Source: Membranipora membranacea
Lineage: Eukaryota > Bryozoa > Gymnolaemata > Cheilostomatida > Membraniporidae
Direction of reading: 5' to 3'
Assembly: GCA_914767715.1 (NCBI GenBank)
Contig: OU612075.1
Coordinates: 6,202,001-6,262,000, forward strand
DNA: 60,000 nucleotides
The translations under genes and the position numbers were made by a program. The notes below the pieces were generated by a model. The model was not told the DNA's origin and did no database searches. It saw only the letters and a program-made list of their open reading frames with translations. How positions within the stretch are numbered: the stretch's first letter is position 1; each line of letters starts with the position of its first letter. Positions 34,985 to 46,600 of the stretch are shown here, in pieces.

Positions 34985-35085
34985 ACAAATGATAATCTTT
35001 GCTGGTATGTAATTAATTGCTTGACAACAGAAGTAAAGCTGGAATTATTCTCGATCAATTCACAGCTTAGGGAATGCCATGTCAG
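34985..35085 (+). other. Candidate coding exon at the left edge of cassette 1
   Basis: An open frame reading TNDNLCWYVINCLTTEV and ending QLRECHV before AG/GTTACG is preserved in cassette 3 (57040-57139, with AG/GTACGC) with one silent and two replacement changes. It could be an exon (phase 2 out) of an unidentified gene. No upstream acceptor is certain. Confidence 0.3.
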
Positions 35086-35548
35086 GTTACGCCAATCACA
35101 ATCAGCAAAGCCTTGGTAATCATAAAAAGTGTTCACTAAATGCAGTAAAAAAATAACCTCAACCCATAACCCAATTTGCGTAGCAGGATATCATTATGTC
35201 AGCCGAGGGTGCAGTTTACATAATCTCAAGTGGAACAACAGGCTAGGATTAATTTGGAAAGACATAATCTTGTGTGCTCTCTTTTGTTTCCATTTTTTTA
35301 TCCAATAGGATGACAATAAGAAAGTCCCGTCTGCCCGTCGGTTTACAAATCCTGGCAAAAAGTGCAGAATTAATATGAGGAAAAAAGTTTCATGCGTCAA
35401 TGACAATCGAGGAGCATTGTTGCTACCTAGGCCAAGGGTTTAATTTGTGATTACCTCTTACCACAATCCCTAAACAAAGGCCTGACATGAATAATCATTC
35501 AGAAGTTGATAATAGTGTACCTGATTTTTTTCAACATACCCGCCCAGC

Positions 35549-35968
35549 ATGGCTCTTTTGATTTTAACAAAAAACTATCCTTCAATAACCAAATATCATT
35601 ACCAACTGGCAATAAAGTTTCATATATCCAGAATGTACTTAATATTGGAGCAGCGTCCAGCTGTACACTTTGGCTTCATCAGTAAAGAAATAGAACTGTT
35701 TCTGCAGCAACACCAATTTCGATGCCTTTATCCTTCTTGGGTAATCGCATCTTTATTCACAAACATCACAAAAGTTACAGAACAACAAGTTATAAATTAC
35801 ACATTATACTTTGTTACGATATTCTTCAACTATACTTTGGTTTTCATATTACCCGTTACGGTCAAACAAAGCATACTCAAACTAAAATCTCTGCATCCAA
35901 AGCCAAATTTACAAAGAACAAAGCTCACTGGCGGAAATTCATTACATTTTAATTACCCTTTATACTAA
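35549..35968 (+). pseudogene. Unrecognised conserved reading frame, frameshifted copy 1
   Basis: ATG at 35549 opens a frame (MALLILTKNYPSITKYHYQL...) that in copy 3 (57600) runs on into a second segment rich in His and Lys (FIHKHHKSYRTT, KISASKAKFTK). Here one base is missing near 35718 so the two segments fall in different frames. In the second segment, changes between copies include silent ones, which hints at past coding. No family recognised; it may be a mobile-element ORF or a lost gene. Confidence 0.4.
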
Positions 35969-36052
35969 AATATTTGCCTCAAAAATGTGAGCTAACTATC
36001 ACATTGAAAATCACATTCAAGAATGTAACGGGATGAAGATCACACCTCTACC

Positions 36053-39000
36053 ATGTTTTTCAAGTTGGAACATCTTTTCATTTTAGCAGGTGGGTCTAAT
36101 TAAACGTTAGTTTTGTCAATATTTATCAACAGTGATGATTCAAAGTGAACCTATCATACATAACTACTGCTCAGCCCTATGCAAGTTAGGATTTTGCTTC
36201 CTATAATATTAAAACATGTGATATCTTATTGTAGTAGCTTATTTTCACACTGTGTTTCCATGTAGATTGTTAGCTCGAGCTGACCCGTCACTTCTTGGCT
36301 GGCCCTCGATATATGCATATCACCATCGATACAGATATCCACGAAATTTGCTCAGGTTGATATCATCAAAACACAGTGATAGTATTTCTTTTACACCAGA
36401 TTTTTGTCTGATTATCAGGGACAGTTGGTAAAAGGAAGTATTAGCCTCAAAAATAATAATCGTGATCCTATACTGGGAGCATTATAGCGCCATTCCTATA
36501 AATATGTCAGTTTTCAGTTTTAGTAGGTCAATACCATGCTGAAAATTGCTCAACACTCAGATTCTCAACCAAACGAAACTATAAGAAAATGAACATCAGA
36601 GGAGGACCTTATAATTTTCTGGTAGTCGATCCAACATCTAAAGAAATTCTCACCCAGGACTATTATGATGAAGGTAAGTCAGTGTCCTAAAGTCAAATCG
36701 TCTGTTTCTTGATAAAGCGGGAAATTACCAGCCACAAAATCGTCGACCGCAGAAAGTCTAAATCAATATTTAGTAGGCAGGTAGTGCTGTAGTAGACATG
36801 TAATATATTTACACTGACAAAGTTCATAGCACTTCTTAGTAAAAATATATGTAAAATGTTAGAAATTGTCCCCCTGCTCACCTATGGGGTATTTATGCCT
36901 AATTCTATACAAACCAAATGAGCTTACACCTCCATATACTTCAGTTCTCTAAAGCAGATGAAAGTGGTAGTTCATTAGGTGTAACAAGCAACTAAACTAT
37001 GAGGTAACATTGCACAAATTGTAGGGTGGCTTACTAGTTGACCGTACTAGGAAATGGTAAGTAGGAAGGGGGTGGTCTGTAGCGATGCACTGGCCTTTAT
37101 AATCAAAGCATCTTCTGTCCCAGAGGTGTAAGACCATCTACAACCTTCAACACAGTAAAATCCAAGAAATTTGGTGATCAAAGCACTTAGGCCTACTGCT
37201 TTAAAAAATCAATTGGTTGCTGCAATAGATCAACGTGTACTCTCTTTGATTTCAGCCACTTACGATCAGTTTGTGAAGTTCGATTTTTATGAGCTGGAAG
37301 GAGTTGATGCTAGAAGAGAATTCGTAATAATAGACATTCGTAATTGGAAGGATGATCATGAAATCAATCTATGGGTTACTTACTCTGAAGGACAATTGAC
37401 AGCAGATCAATTTGGAAACAGACTGATAGCTAAGGTAGTGTGTAAATAAGCAAATGAGTCATCATGTAGCATCTGGTTTTTGAATTTCCTTGTTTTATAT
37501 TAACAAAAGCTTGGTTATTAAACTTTGCATTGCTTTTATATCGGCCTAGGCCGGAAAGGGTGGGTTGTTGGGCTTTTTGACAGCAAATATTGTGGTGCAT
37601 ATGTACTGCCAAGACCAAGTGCAAGAGGCCATATGTGTGTCGAAAGCGTTTATTTAACCAACATTTATGTCTTTTTCAGCCCAATTTAAAGTATGCAGCC
37701 CAAAATGTTTCCATGTGCGACAACAATGTGTTCGAGTTTATTGGTGGAACATGGAGATTCAAACTTATCAAGCATCATAGTAAGTGCTTCATTAGAATGT
37801 GCAGATTTAGTTTTTTATTGAAGCTGTGTAATTGGTGTTGGGTTGAGTACCTATTTAATTATGATTGTTTCTGGGAATCTAATGACTGATAAAGTGTTTG
37901 CAACAGAAGCTGGTAAAACGTATCAGTTTTCCTCAAATTGCGTACCACAGAATGCCCAAAACAGCCAATTTAAGGGCTTTTTAAAATGTTTTTTGGCATT
38001 CTGTGATGAAAACTGATACACAGTGACATTTTTGTTGACATATCCTATTTGTACTATGCTTAATCAAAGCGGTTTTGTATGTGAGAATTTTTCAAAAATA
38101 ATTTGTCTGGCCTTGGTAACAGTCCTTGTGACAGCATGTTTGGCGTTACTGAAAAATGACGCCAAATGCATCTACCTTTAAGGATCCGGGCTGATCTGAA
38201 TAATTTTTGTATGCTGCTGAATATTGGGTTGTGTGTCCTTCAAACAGTCCTTTCGTGAAAGATAGCAAAAAATTTGGTTATAACTTATTCAATCTATCTC
38301 AAAACTTCACATTATTATTTAAAATATCACACACATTATGACTAACGTAAAAAGCCTGTTTGGGCTCATCATTTATTATTTTCAACTAAAAATTAGGATC
38401 AACTATATCTCTAAGAATAATTATAACCTGTTTTGAGATTTCAAGCCATCAAATTAACTCAGACATCCACTTTGCTAAAACAGTCTTTTCGGCCTCAATT
38501 CCTTGATAAAATGACGCAACGCCATCCAATCACATTTCTGATGACCTGTTAGTGATCAGCAGCTCAGCAGCAGCTAGAAAGTTGATATTTGCTGACCCCT
38601 GAGTCTCTACCTCAAGTTTTGCATTGTTTTTCACTATGTTTCCATGTGAGTTTCGAGATCGGCCTAGATCGAGCTGAGTTGTCACCTCTTGGCTTGATCT
38701 CGAAATATGCAGGCATTCCCATGTTAGAGCTGAGAAAAATAATAGAAAAAAAAAAAAAAACGGCCGCCTCCGGGATTTGAACCTCGGCCTCCCATGTCAG
38801 AGTCTTTGCTGCTAACCACTCGGCCACGCGATATGTGCAAGCTGAACCTTGGCGCTCAGGCTGATTGCGGAAGCAGTTCCATAGCTCGAACCTATGGCTA
38901 ATTAGCCTCAGTTCGAACTCACAACTTCCATGGAAACACAGTGATTATGATTAGCCAGCTCCCTGCACCAAGCACACGGGGCAACACTGAACTTTTGTTG

Positions 39001-39207
39001 ACAATGAAGATGATCATAATATTATCATTATTAATTTTAATTTGTTAACCTGCCAAGTCATTAACTGAACATCGTGTTTATACATTTCTTTTGTCAGGAG
39101 GCGGAGGGAAAAGTGTAGTCTGTGCTGTTAATAGTAGAAGAACAACAAAAATAAGACTAACTGATATCGAATCCTGTTCGCCACAGACTAATTATACACT
39201 TGGTTGA
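36053..39207 (+). CDS. Secreted four-cysteine protein, FAM3/ILEI-like by pattern only (gene H1)
   Basis: Exons 36053-36089, 36518-36673, 37256-37434, 37680-37779, 39098-39207; 193 residues, phases 1, 1, 0, 1. The first exon and start of the second make a signal peptide (MFFKLEHLFILAVLVGQYHA) before ENC. No membrane helix follows. The core has FLVVDPTSKEILTQDYYDE, then FVKFDFYELEG, EFVIIDIRNWKDDHEINLW and CDNNVFEFIGGTWRFKL, ending with two more cysteines (SVVCAV, ESCSP). Four cysteines, a VxDxxSxE strand-turn motif with a following YYD, and a late FxFxGG motif recall the FAM3/ILEI secreted domain. This is a weak hand comparison. The ATG used is new: a 1-bp deletion upstream disables the start used in H2, and ACG has become ATG here. 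It sits 750 bp upstream of gene I1 on the same strand. Confidence 0.65.
36248..36325 (+). repeat. Partial copy of the CACTGTGTTTCCATG inverted-repeat element in H1 intron 1
   Basis: CACTGTGTTTCCATGTAG followed by GAGCTGACCCGTCACTTCTTGGCT-like sequence resembles the left 90 bp of the element at 38632-38943. Also present at the matching places in cassettes 2 and 3. Confidence 0.45.
38632..38943 (-). repeat. 312-bp tRNA-headed repeat bounded by inverted CACTRTGTTTCCATG ends
   Basis: Ends CACTATGTTTCCATG and CATGGAAACACAGTG are inverted with one mismatch. Inside, on the minus strand at 38829-38761, a tRNA-like unit has GTGGCCGAGTGGTTAGC (box A) and GGTTCAAATCCC (box B), followed by a long T run that would end pol III transcription. 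It has no closed acceptor stem, so it is not a working tRNA. Located in H1 intron 4. Confidence 0.6.
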
Positions 39208-39436
39208 TCTAAGCTCTCTGACTCTACGTTATATGTGATCATTTGATCCAATCAGAACACCACGTTTTATCAACTTTCTAGCATAGTAACAAATTGTGGT
39301 TTCTTAGTCAATGTTCTGTGCAAAAAATAAGAGATTTATAAATATTAAGCTTATTCATGTAATATAAGAGCAGACCTTCAAATTAGTTCACATTTGGTGT
39401 TTTGGCAAAGGCTGAAGGTGTTGTCTCTAGTCTTAA

Positions 39437-39512
39437 TAAAGCTAGATCATCTTGCCGCAAAGGGAAGGAGTTTTCAATCTTTACCAGGATATGGGGCGCT
39501 CTATGCAAAAGG
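39437..39512 (+). other. Unplaced exon-like segment between H1 and I1
   Basis: TTGTCTCTAG acceptor, open frame LIKLDHLAAKGRSFQSLPGY... and a good AAAAG/GTAAGA donor, phase 1 in and out. It could follow H1 exon 4 as an alternative to 39098-39207 and join 40020, giving a different C-terminus ending near 40074. The copy at 49970-50045 keeps the signals. No transcript evidence. Confidence 0.3.
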
Positions 39513-39957
39513 TAAGAACACACATAGCCCTCAATCAGTTTATAAATCAATGCTCGAAATTTTACTTGCATTTCACACCAGTGGTAACATCAACTAGTAA
39601 ACCTTGGTATGATATCGCTAACTACAGTTTCTGTCTGCTAGAAGGAACCAACTTGTGTTGTGTTACATTTCTTATTGGGATGTTCCTAAAATTAGTGGGC
39701 AGACAACTTCCTTTGATTAAGCTTCCTTGATGGTGCATTAATTGATATCGAGAGCTTTCATTGGTAAGCATATCTATAAGCTCACCCTATTCATGCAGTT
39801 GAAGGTTACTATAGGGTTTGTTAATAATATAATTGATTTTATTATTATTTCTAAATTAAAAGTGAATATATAATTTGATGATTGTAACTCTCAGCGATTT
39901 GCCGCTTCATTATATTTGACACATGAATAATTGGAATGAATCTCTTTACATGAGTTG

Positions 39958-42900
39958 ATGATCGAATCTTCAACATATCAATCGAATAAGTATTATCACT
40001 ATCATATTTGTGCTTTACAGCTGAAGATTTTGCTTTGCGTAGAAGTTACCCTCATTGCTGCAGCGGTCAAAGCTGACTTAATAGCTAACAGGTAAGATAT
40101 TAAAGGATTCAAAGGACATTCGATCTAATCTCTAGTTATCTTGCGATGTTTAATTCTGCACCGGTTTCAAAAACGCTACCATGGCTTCTCTCCACCCTCA
40201 CGTCAGATAAATCTTAAAACAGTTCAAACTACCCAAAGTATTAATGACCCACCCAAAGTCAAACATTTCCTGTAACTTCGGCCATGCTTTTAGTAACTCA
40301 TCCTTCCAACATCAATTATAGTCCTATGTTGTCAAGGGTATTTGAGACAAGCTAGGGGTTGGAATCATCTGATCCCTGCGGAGTACTGTCTTACACCCCT
40401 ACCTCCCTTACTTTAACGCTACACCCAGGCCAAAGCGTGACATAAATCATAGCCGAGCAGCTTTTATTGCTGTATTTATGCAAAAATTTTCAAAGCCTCT
40501 ATGGGTAAACTTCATGGATAACTTTATAGTTATTTTGTATGGATTGATATCTTTCTCCTTCCCCAGGGTAACTCTGAATATGACAGAACAGAACTTCAAC
40601 ACAACTATAAATCTTAGAACAGATCATCCTGAAAGCATCGAATCAAGTTTAGATTCAAATCAAACGGTTTTCTTTTCAACAGACAATGGTATTTACCATT
40701 TGGATAGTTCACAGGGAAGGAAATCTTCAACCAAATTTATACAACCCGATGATGAAGATGATGGTAACATCATGAGCTTTCTACAAATCAGCAGTAAAAA
40801 GTTTCTTGTTAGATTCAAGAATTCGTTGAAGGTGTATCATCTTACTGACTATGTTATGAACAATAACTCAAAACAGGATATATTGGTGTGCAGGAATCGT
40901 GGCTGTTGTCCTCAATCTAGTGTACGTTGCATGCAGGACGAAACTGTAGATCTCGGACCCATTGCTGTAGATCACCGTTCCACATCAGGAGTGGTCTTTT
41001 TCATAAAAGACTCAACTCTCTATAGGGTGGATCTCTCTGTAGATTCGGCTGCGACAACATTTAACTACAAAAGCTCGGGTGACAGTGCCACAGCGATGAC
41101 ATTTAATACCAACTACTCAATGGTGACTATTTTTTCCCATACAGATGCCACAATTACCGCAAATCATTTTAACCTAGAGTCACAGAATTCAAGCATCATG
41201 CAATTCCACGGATATAATGTACCTGTTGACACAGCCATTTTAATGCCAGAGAGTCTAATTCTCTGCCACTCAACTGAAGCTTTGCTGTTAATTGACTTGA
41301 CCACGGGCCTCTCTAGCTTTGTTTTTGAAAGAACCACCCTCTTACCACCACTCAACACCACCGACAGTGGCCATGACAAAATCAAAGTGAAGAGGCTGGC
41401 AGGAAAGAAAAACCAGACATCCCTACTGGCCTTAGACTTGGACTTAAATGTGATTAAGCTGGAGTACACTGGTAAGTTGAATACATCTTAATTTGACTAA
41501 ATCCAAAAATGACACAAAAACGCGAGAATGATGATATAAAAATACCTCACATTCCATTCCATTTTTTAATTATAGCATCCTATATTTTACCTTTGATGTC
41601 ATTTGATGTAGTTTGCAAAGTTGCGTCTAAATTTGTTTTATAGTTGAACGTATCACTGATAATGTCAGCGCAGTCAGTGGAGTTAAATATGTTCCCAAAA
41701 TTACGGACGGTTCAGATATTCCAGCTGGCTCCGACAAAAAATCAGCAGAATATTATGGTAATAATTTTATGCTTGGATGGTAAAGGTTTAGTTTTTTATT
41801 TAATTTAGAGAATATTGTGATGAAATCTGCCATGCTCCTCGCACTATTTAATGTTTGCAAAGTAACAGTTGTCTTACCTTGTGCAACAAAAACATTACTC
41901 TGGTTTTGGGTTTTTGTTGGCTCCATAAGTGCCAACACATTGGCTAGCCTTATTATCCTCTCCTTGCATTGTGTTGTTTTTCTCAGATATACACATTACC
42001 TTGCTTCCACTTTCTAATAATTTACTTGTTGTTGCAGCTTTAGTTGGCTGCATAGTAGTTTTGGTGATGTTAGTAATTGGGATAGCTTTAGCCGGTCTGC
42101 TATACAAAATAAGAAAAAGACGAAGCAGACAAACTGCCCCGAAACCATCTCATACGAGAAGACAAAGAACACGTACTGTCTCAGACCACGTTTTAGGAGG
42201 AGTTTTAGAAGGTGAGTAGACAAAGCTGTTGTGTAGATCATAATAAAGGTGCAAATACCCATGTGCATTTTTCCAAGCCATGAGGCAACCAACCCCAACA
42301 GCTGTAATCAGCAGCCGCAATGGTTTCAGGTGGAGAAAGTTATGCCCTAACAATATTATTGTATTATTTTGGAGCACATGAATGACCTTTGATGCATATA
42401 AACTCTTTTTTAATTTTTACTTTCCCAGGTATTGAACTCAACACACATGACCAGACGGTTGGAGAACAAGGGATAGTTCGGCACGATCAAGAAGATGAGG
42501 AGCAGTCAGATGAGGACCGCTCTAACAATGACAGCCATGTTAAGAAAAAACCCCTTCCACCTCTACCGATACAGTATAGACACCCTCTAGTGCACAAGCG
42601 AAGGAACAATGCCGATATGTCCGGTGAGCCTTACCATGAAGATGTACTTGAAAATCCAAAGCCAAGGCCCCCGATTCCAAGGCCCCCGTATGTACCACCT
42701 AGGATATCACCCCTGTCTAGAAGGTCCCTGCCTGCAGATAGTGCATCGAGTTCTGGTGAGGTTTGTAATTCAAACTTTCCTGGTACTCGTACTGATGGCA
42801 TTCACACTGAAGAATCACCGTACTGTGATATTCCTAGTGTTTTTCCTGATAATGATGCACACTATTTTGATTATGATTACGCTGTTGAACCAAGCAGGCT

Positions 42901-43690
42901 GTCAAATTTTGCAGCTGAACCATATCAGTATAGACAAACTGCAATGCACACCCTACCTAATGATGCTGATGTGTCCGATGAGCCGTACTATGTAGAGGTA
43001 CTTGAGCATGTAAATAGACCTACCAATGTTCCAAGGCCCCCATATGTCCCACCTAGGATATCACCCCTGTCTAGTACACCCCTGCCTGGAGATAGTGCAT
43101 TGACTTCTGATGAGGTATCTGGTACTCATAGTGATGACCTACACACTGAAGAATCACTGTACTCTGACAATCCTTGTGTTTCTCCTGATTATGATGCACA
43201 GCATGTTGATTACGCGTACGCTGTTGAACCAAATAGGCTGCCTAACTCTGTGGTTGAACCATATCAGTACAGACAACATGTAGTGCACACGCGACCTAGC
43301 GATGCTGGTGAGTCCGATGAGCCGTACTATGAAGAGGTACTTCAACATGTAAATAGACCTATCAATGTTCAAAGGCCCAAGTATGTTCCGCCTAGCATAT
43401 CACCCCTGCCTAGTACGCCCCTGCCTGTAGTTAGTGCATCAAGTTGTGATGAGGAATCCGGCACCCATATTGATGACCTACACACTGAAGAATCATCGTA
43501 CTCCGACGATCCTCGTGTTTCTTCTTCTGATGATGCAGATTATGTTGATTGCAATGATGCAGAGTATGTTGATTGCGCGCACGCTGTTGGGCCAAGTACG
43601 CTGTCCAACTCTGCGGCTGAACCATCAACATTTACTTGGTGCTCATTTAAAAGTGTGATATCTGACATTGTACAAGGATTATCAGCATAA
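39958..43690 (+). CDS. Large type I receptor with propeller-like ectodomain and repeated signalling tail (gene I1)
   Basis: Exons 39958-40091, 40567-41471, 41644-41757, 42038-42211, 42429-43690; 862 residues, phases 2, 1, 1, 1. A leader (KILLCVEVTLIAAAVKA) lies about 22 residues after the ATG; a further 5' exon joining at 40020 is possible. Residues about 45-346 form a Cys-poor, N-glycosylation-rich region (NMT, NTT, NQT, NYS, NSS) with repeated strand patterns such as TVFFSTDNGIYHLD, GVVFFIKDSTLYRVDL and ALLLIDLTTG, and a cluster LVCRNRGCCPQSSVRC, which recalls sema/plexin propellers. Residues about 386-407 are the membrane helix (LVGCIVVLVMLVIGIALAGL), followed by a basic KIRKRRSR. The tail (about 420 residues) has KPLPPLP and three repeats of about 113 residues, each with an EPYxxxVL tyrosine motif; two carry PYVPPR (class II SH3 ligand). 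Confidence 0.75.
42563..43632 (+). repeat. Three in-frame coding repeats (about 340 bp each) in the I1 cytoplasmic exon
   Basis: Repeats begin near QYRHPLVH, QYRQTAMH and QYRQHVVH. Each contains EPYHEDVL / EPYYVEVL / EPYYEEVL, then RPPYVPPRISPL (third copy RPKYVPPSISPL), a Ser-rich linker, HTEES plus a Tyr-Cys/Ser-Asp motif, and YAVEP-like ends. The third repeat has lost the Arg needed for a PxxPxR ligand. Confidence 0.8.
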
Positions 43691-43733
43691 TTAGACTAGA
43701 GCAAGCTAAAGCTCCTCCCCCTTCCAGTATTAG

Positions 43734-43820
43734 AATAAATGAACTGGCTTTTGAAAGTGGAAAATGAAAGCGTTTTGTACATTGTGTTTTGAATTTGTAT
43801 TATTCTATTTTGTAAATAAA
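43734..43820 (+). terminator. Polyadenylation signals of gene I1
   Basis: AATAAA occurs at 43734-43739 and 43815-43820, 44 and 125 bp after the I1 stop. The second is followed by T-rich sequence. Both fall inside the segment deleted from the I2 copy. Confidence 0.6.
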
Positions 43821-44519
43821 TTTTTATTTGCAAAATTTTTTGCTTGATCAGTAAATTTATCTTTCGATTATTTGAGAACTCTGACTGAATTCGCTTAAAA
43901 CTGTGGTATCTTGTTTGCGGTTTCGATTCATTGTTAGTCTTCTATTTATTCATTTATTTGCCATGGGGTTTGTTGCGCCGATTGGACCCCCCACAAATCA
44001 TACTTTCAGCTTCACAAAATATTTTCATAACAAAATGACTGAATACATACTATTATAAATATTCAAACAAACAACTGAACCTAATTATTGTTCAAGAATA
44101 GTTTGTCGCGAAGTTTGGATGATCATGTCATAGTACTGGACGTGTTTTTCAATGTGAATTTGTAGCCTTACTGTGATAGGTTGCTAGCTAGATAAGGCAT
44201 TGTTTGGTTGCTATCTGCTCATAACTTAAAAGAAGACAACTATTCCACATGGTTAGATTGCCAATGTATCGAATGATTAGATGTGAGGGATTGGGTACCA
44301 GTGAGTTTAAGTGGTTTCGGGATAGCTGGTAGTAATGAAATGCCTATACCAGCATCCCGCCACCGTTTGAGCGCTTAAACTATATATTAGTGAGTTTGTG
44401 ATAAAAATCTCAACTTATGCTGTCATTGAAGAAATAATACAGAAATAGATGACAATAAAATCCATTCAATTCTAGCCCTCGGATTTCTATTTGGTGCTGC
44501 TAAAGGGAAAACTCTGTCC

Positions 44520-45114
44520 TGCATGTTGTTTGTTTTTGTCTGTTTTGTTTGTTTGTTTTAATGTACACTCTTTATCCAAAGATGCTAACATCGAGATAAA
44601 AGTGAATTATGAGATAAAAACCCCCTTGGAGAGAGGAAAAAGAAAAGGCATAGTTATAAAAATAATACATGCTAGGAAAAATGGACTGGGTTCTTCAGGA
44701 TAGCCTTGCTGCACTTGGCGGTTCGTGATCGTTTGATCTATACATCGGTCTGACACTTGCTAACAGATCTCATCGGTCTTAGACTAGGAAGATTATACGT
44801 AGAGCTAATTTCTGGATTTTCTCTATTTCGCCTTTGTGATAGTCCGCTAGAAACGGGTACCATGCAGGGCCAGAATAGGTGACAGTTGGCAGTATTTGAG
44901 TCTGATACATCATAACAAGAGTATCTGTGTTTACCCCCGACTGTTTTAAGACTAACAAGCCATGGATCTTCCTGTTGGGAGATTTCCGGATCTCGGCTAC
45001 ATGAATATTGAACACTAGATGACTGTCAAGTGTCACACCCAGAAGTCTTGCACTCGTGACATTTGTGACAGACTGGTCTGTATCCATTGAGAATTTGGAG
45101 TTCATGTTAGCCAA
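44520..45114 (-). mobile_element. Non-LTR retrotransposon 3' remnant (reverse transcriptase C-terminus), copy 1
   Basis: On the minus strand the frame from 45114 reads ARLLGVTLDSHLVFNIHV, VMMYQTQILPTVTYSGPAWY and IEKIQKLALRII. These are typical of the region after the catalytic core of LINE reverse transcriptases (LGVxLD, LPxxTY...PxW, LQxxALRII). A deletion of about 145 bp relative to copy 2 truncates it. The 3' tail ends in AAAC repeats near 44520. Confidence 0.75.
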
Positions 45115-45117
45115 GTT

Positions 45118-46282
45118 TAGAGGGTCGCACCAACCGCACTTGTGCGCTCAGCCTTCTTAGAGGTTGAAAATATTTAGGCGAAAAAATACACTAAGGTTAA
45201 TATATAATAGCCAAAATTGGAGGGTCGCACCAACCGCACTTGTGCGCTCAGCCTTCTGAGAGGTTGAAAATATTTAGGCGAAAAAATACACTAAGGTTGA
45301 TATATTATAATAGCCACAATTAGAGGGTCGCACCAACCCCACGTGTGCGCTCAGCCTTCTGAGAGGTTGAAAGTATTAAGGCAAAAAATACACTAAGGTA
45401 AATATATAATGGGCAATTTTAGAGGGTCGCACCAACCGCACTCATGCGCTCAGCCTCCTGAGAGGTTGAAAAGATTTAGGCAAAAAATACACTTAGGTAC
45501 ATATATAATGGGCAAATTTAGAGGGTCGCACCAAATGCACTTGTGCGCTCAGCCTTCTCAGAGGTTGAAAATATTTAGGCAAAACATACACTAAGGTAAA
45601 TACATAACAGCCAAATTTAGAGGGTCGCACCAAACGCACTCATGCGATCAGCCTTCTGAGAAGTTGAAAATATTTAGGCAAAAAAATACACTAAGGTAAA
45701 TATTATATAATAGCCAAATTTAGAGGGTCGCACCAACCGCACTCGTGCGCTCAGCCTTCTGAGAGGTTGAAAATGTTTAGGCAAAAAATACACTAAGGTA
45801 AATAAATAATAGCCAAATTTAGAGGGTCGCACCAAACGCACTCATGCGATCAGCCTTCTGAGAAGTTGAAAATATTTAGGCAAAAAAATACACTAAGGTA
45901 AATATATAATAGCCAAATTTAGAGGGTCGCACCAACCGCACTCATGCGCTCAGCCTTCTGAGAGGTTGAAAATATTTAGGCAAAAAAATACACTAAGGTT
46001 AATATACAATAGCCAAAATTAGAGGGTTGCACCAACCACACTTGTGCGCTCAGCCTTCTGAGGGGTTGAAAATATTTAGGTACAAAAATACACTAAGGTT
46101 GATATATAATAGCCAAAATTAGAGGGTCGCACCAACCGCACACATGTGATCAGCCTTCAGAGAGGTTGAAAATATTTATGCAAAAAATACACTAAGGTAA
46201 ATATATAATGGGCAAATTTAGAGGGCTGAGCGCACAAGTGCGGTTGGTGCGACCCTCTAAATTTGGCTATTATATATTAACC
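45118..46282. repeat. Satellite array 1 (about 100-bp units, about 11 copies, last one inverted)
   Basis: Units begin AGAGGGTCGCACCAACCGCA, include CGCACTTGTGCG (self-complementary) and CTTCTGAGAGGTTGAAAATA, and end with AT-rich TATATAATAGCCAAA. The final partial unit (about 46220-46278) is in the opposite orientation. It joins directly to cassette 2 at the ACCTTCGATGCC site. Confidence 0.9.
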
Positions 46283-46537
46283 AACCTTCGATGCCTTTAT
46301 CCTACTTGGGTAATCTCATCTTTATTCACAAACATCACAAAAGTTACAGAACAACAGGTTATAAATTACACATCATATTTTGTTACGATATTCTTCAACT
46401 ATACTTTGGTTTTCATATTACCCGTTACAGTCAAACAAAGCATACTCAAACTAAAATCTCTGCATCTAAAGCCAAATTTACGAAGAACAAAGCTTACTGG
46501 CAGAAATTCATTACATTTTAATTACCCTTTATACTAA
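46283..46537 (+). pseudogene. Unrecognised conserved reading frame, 5'-truncated copy 2
   Basis: Starts inside the frame at LSYLGNLIFIHKHHKSYRTT, its 5' part replaced by the satellite array. It keeps the second segment open to the TAA at about 46521. Confidence 0.4.
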
Positions 46538-46600
46538 AAAATTTACTTAAAAATGTGAGCTAACTATCGCATTGAAAATCACATTCAAGAAAGGAACAGG

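Noticed and set aside
38761-38829. Functional tRNA (minus strand)
   Set aside because: Box A and box B are good but the acceptor stem does not pair and the unit sits in a repeat; called SINE-like instead.
42609-42995. 128-codon plus-strand frame overlapping the I1 tail exon
   Set aside because: A shadow frame of the long coding exon, made open by the repeated tail sequence; same in the I2 copy.
45118-46282. CRISPR array
   Set aside because: Units are about 100-bp head-to-tail copies without unique spacers in a eukaryotic setting; this is satellite DNA.
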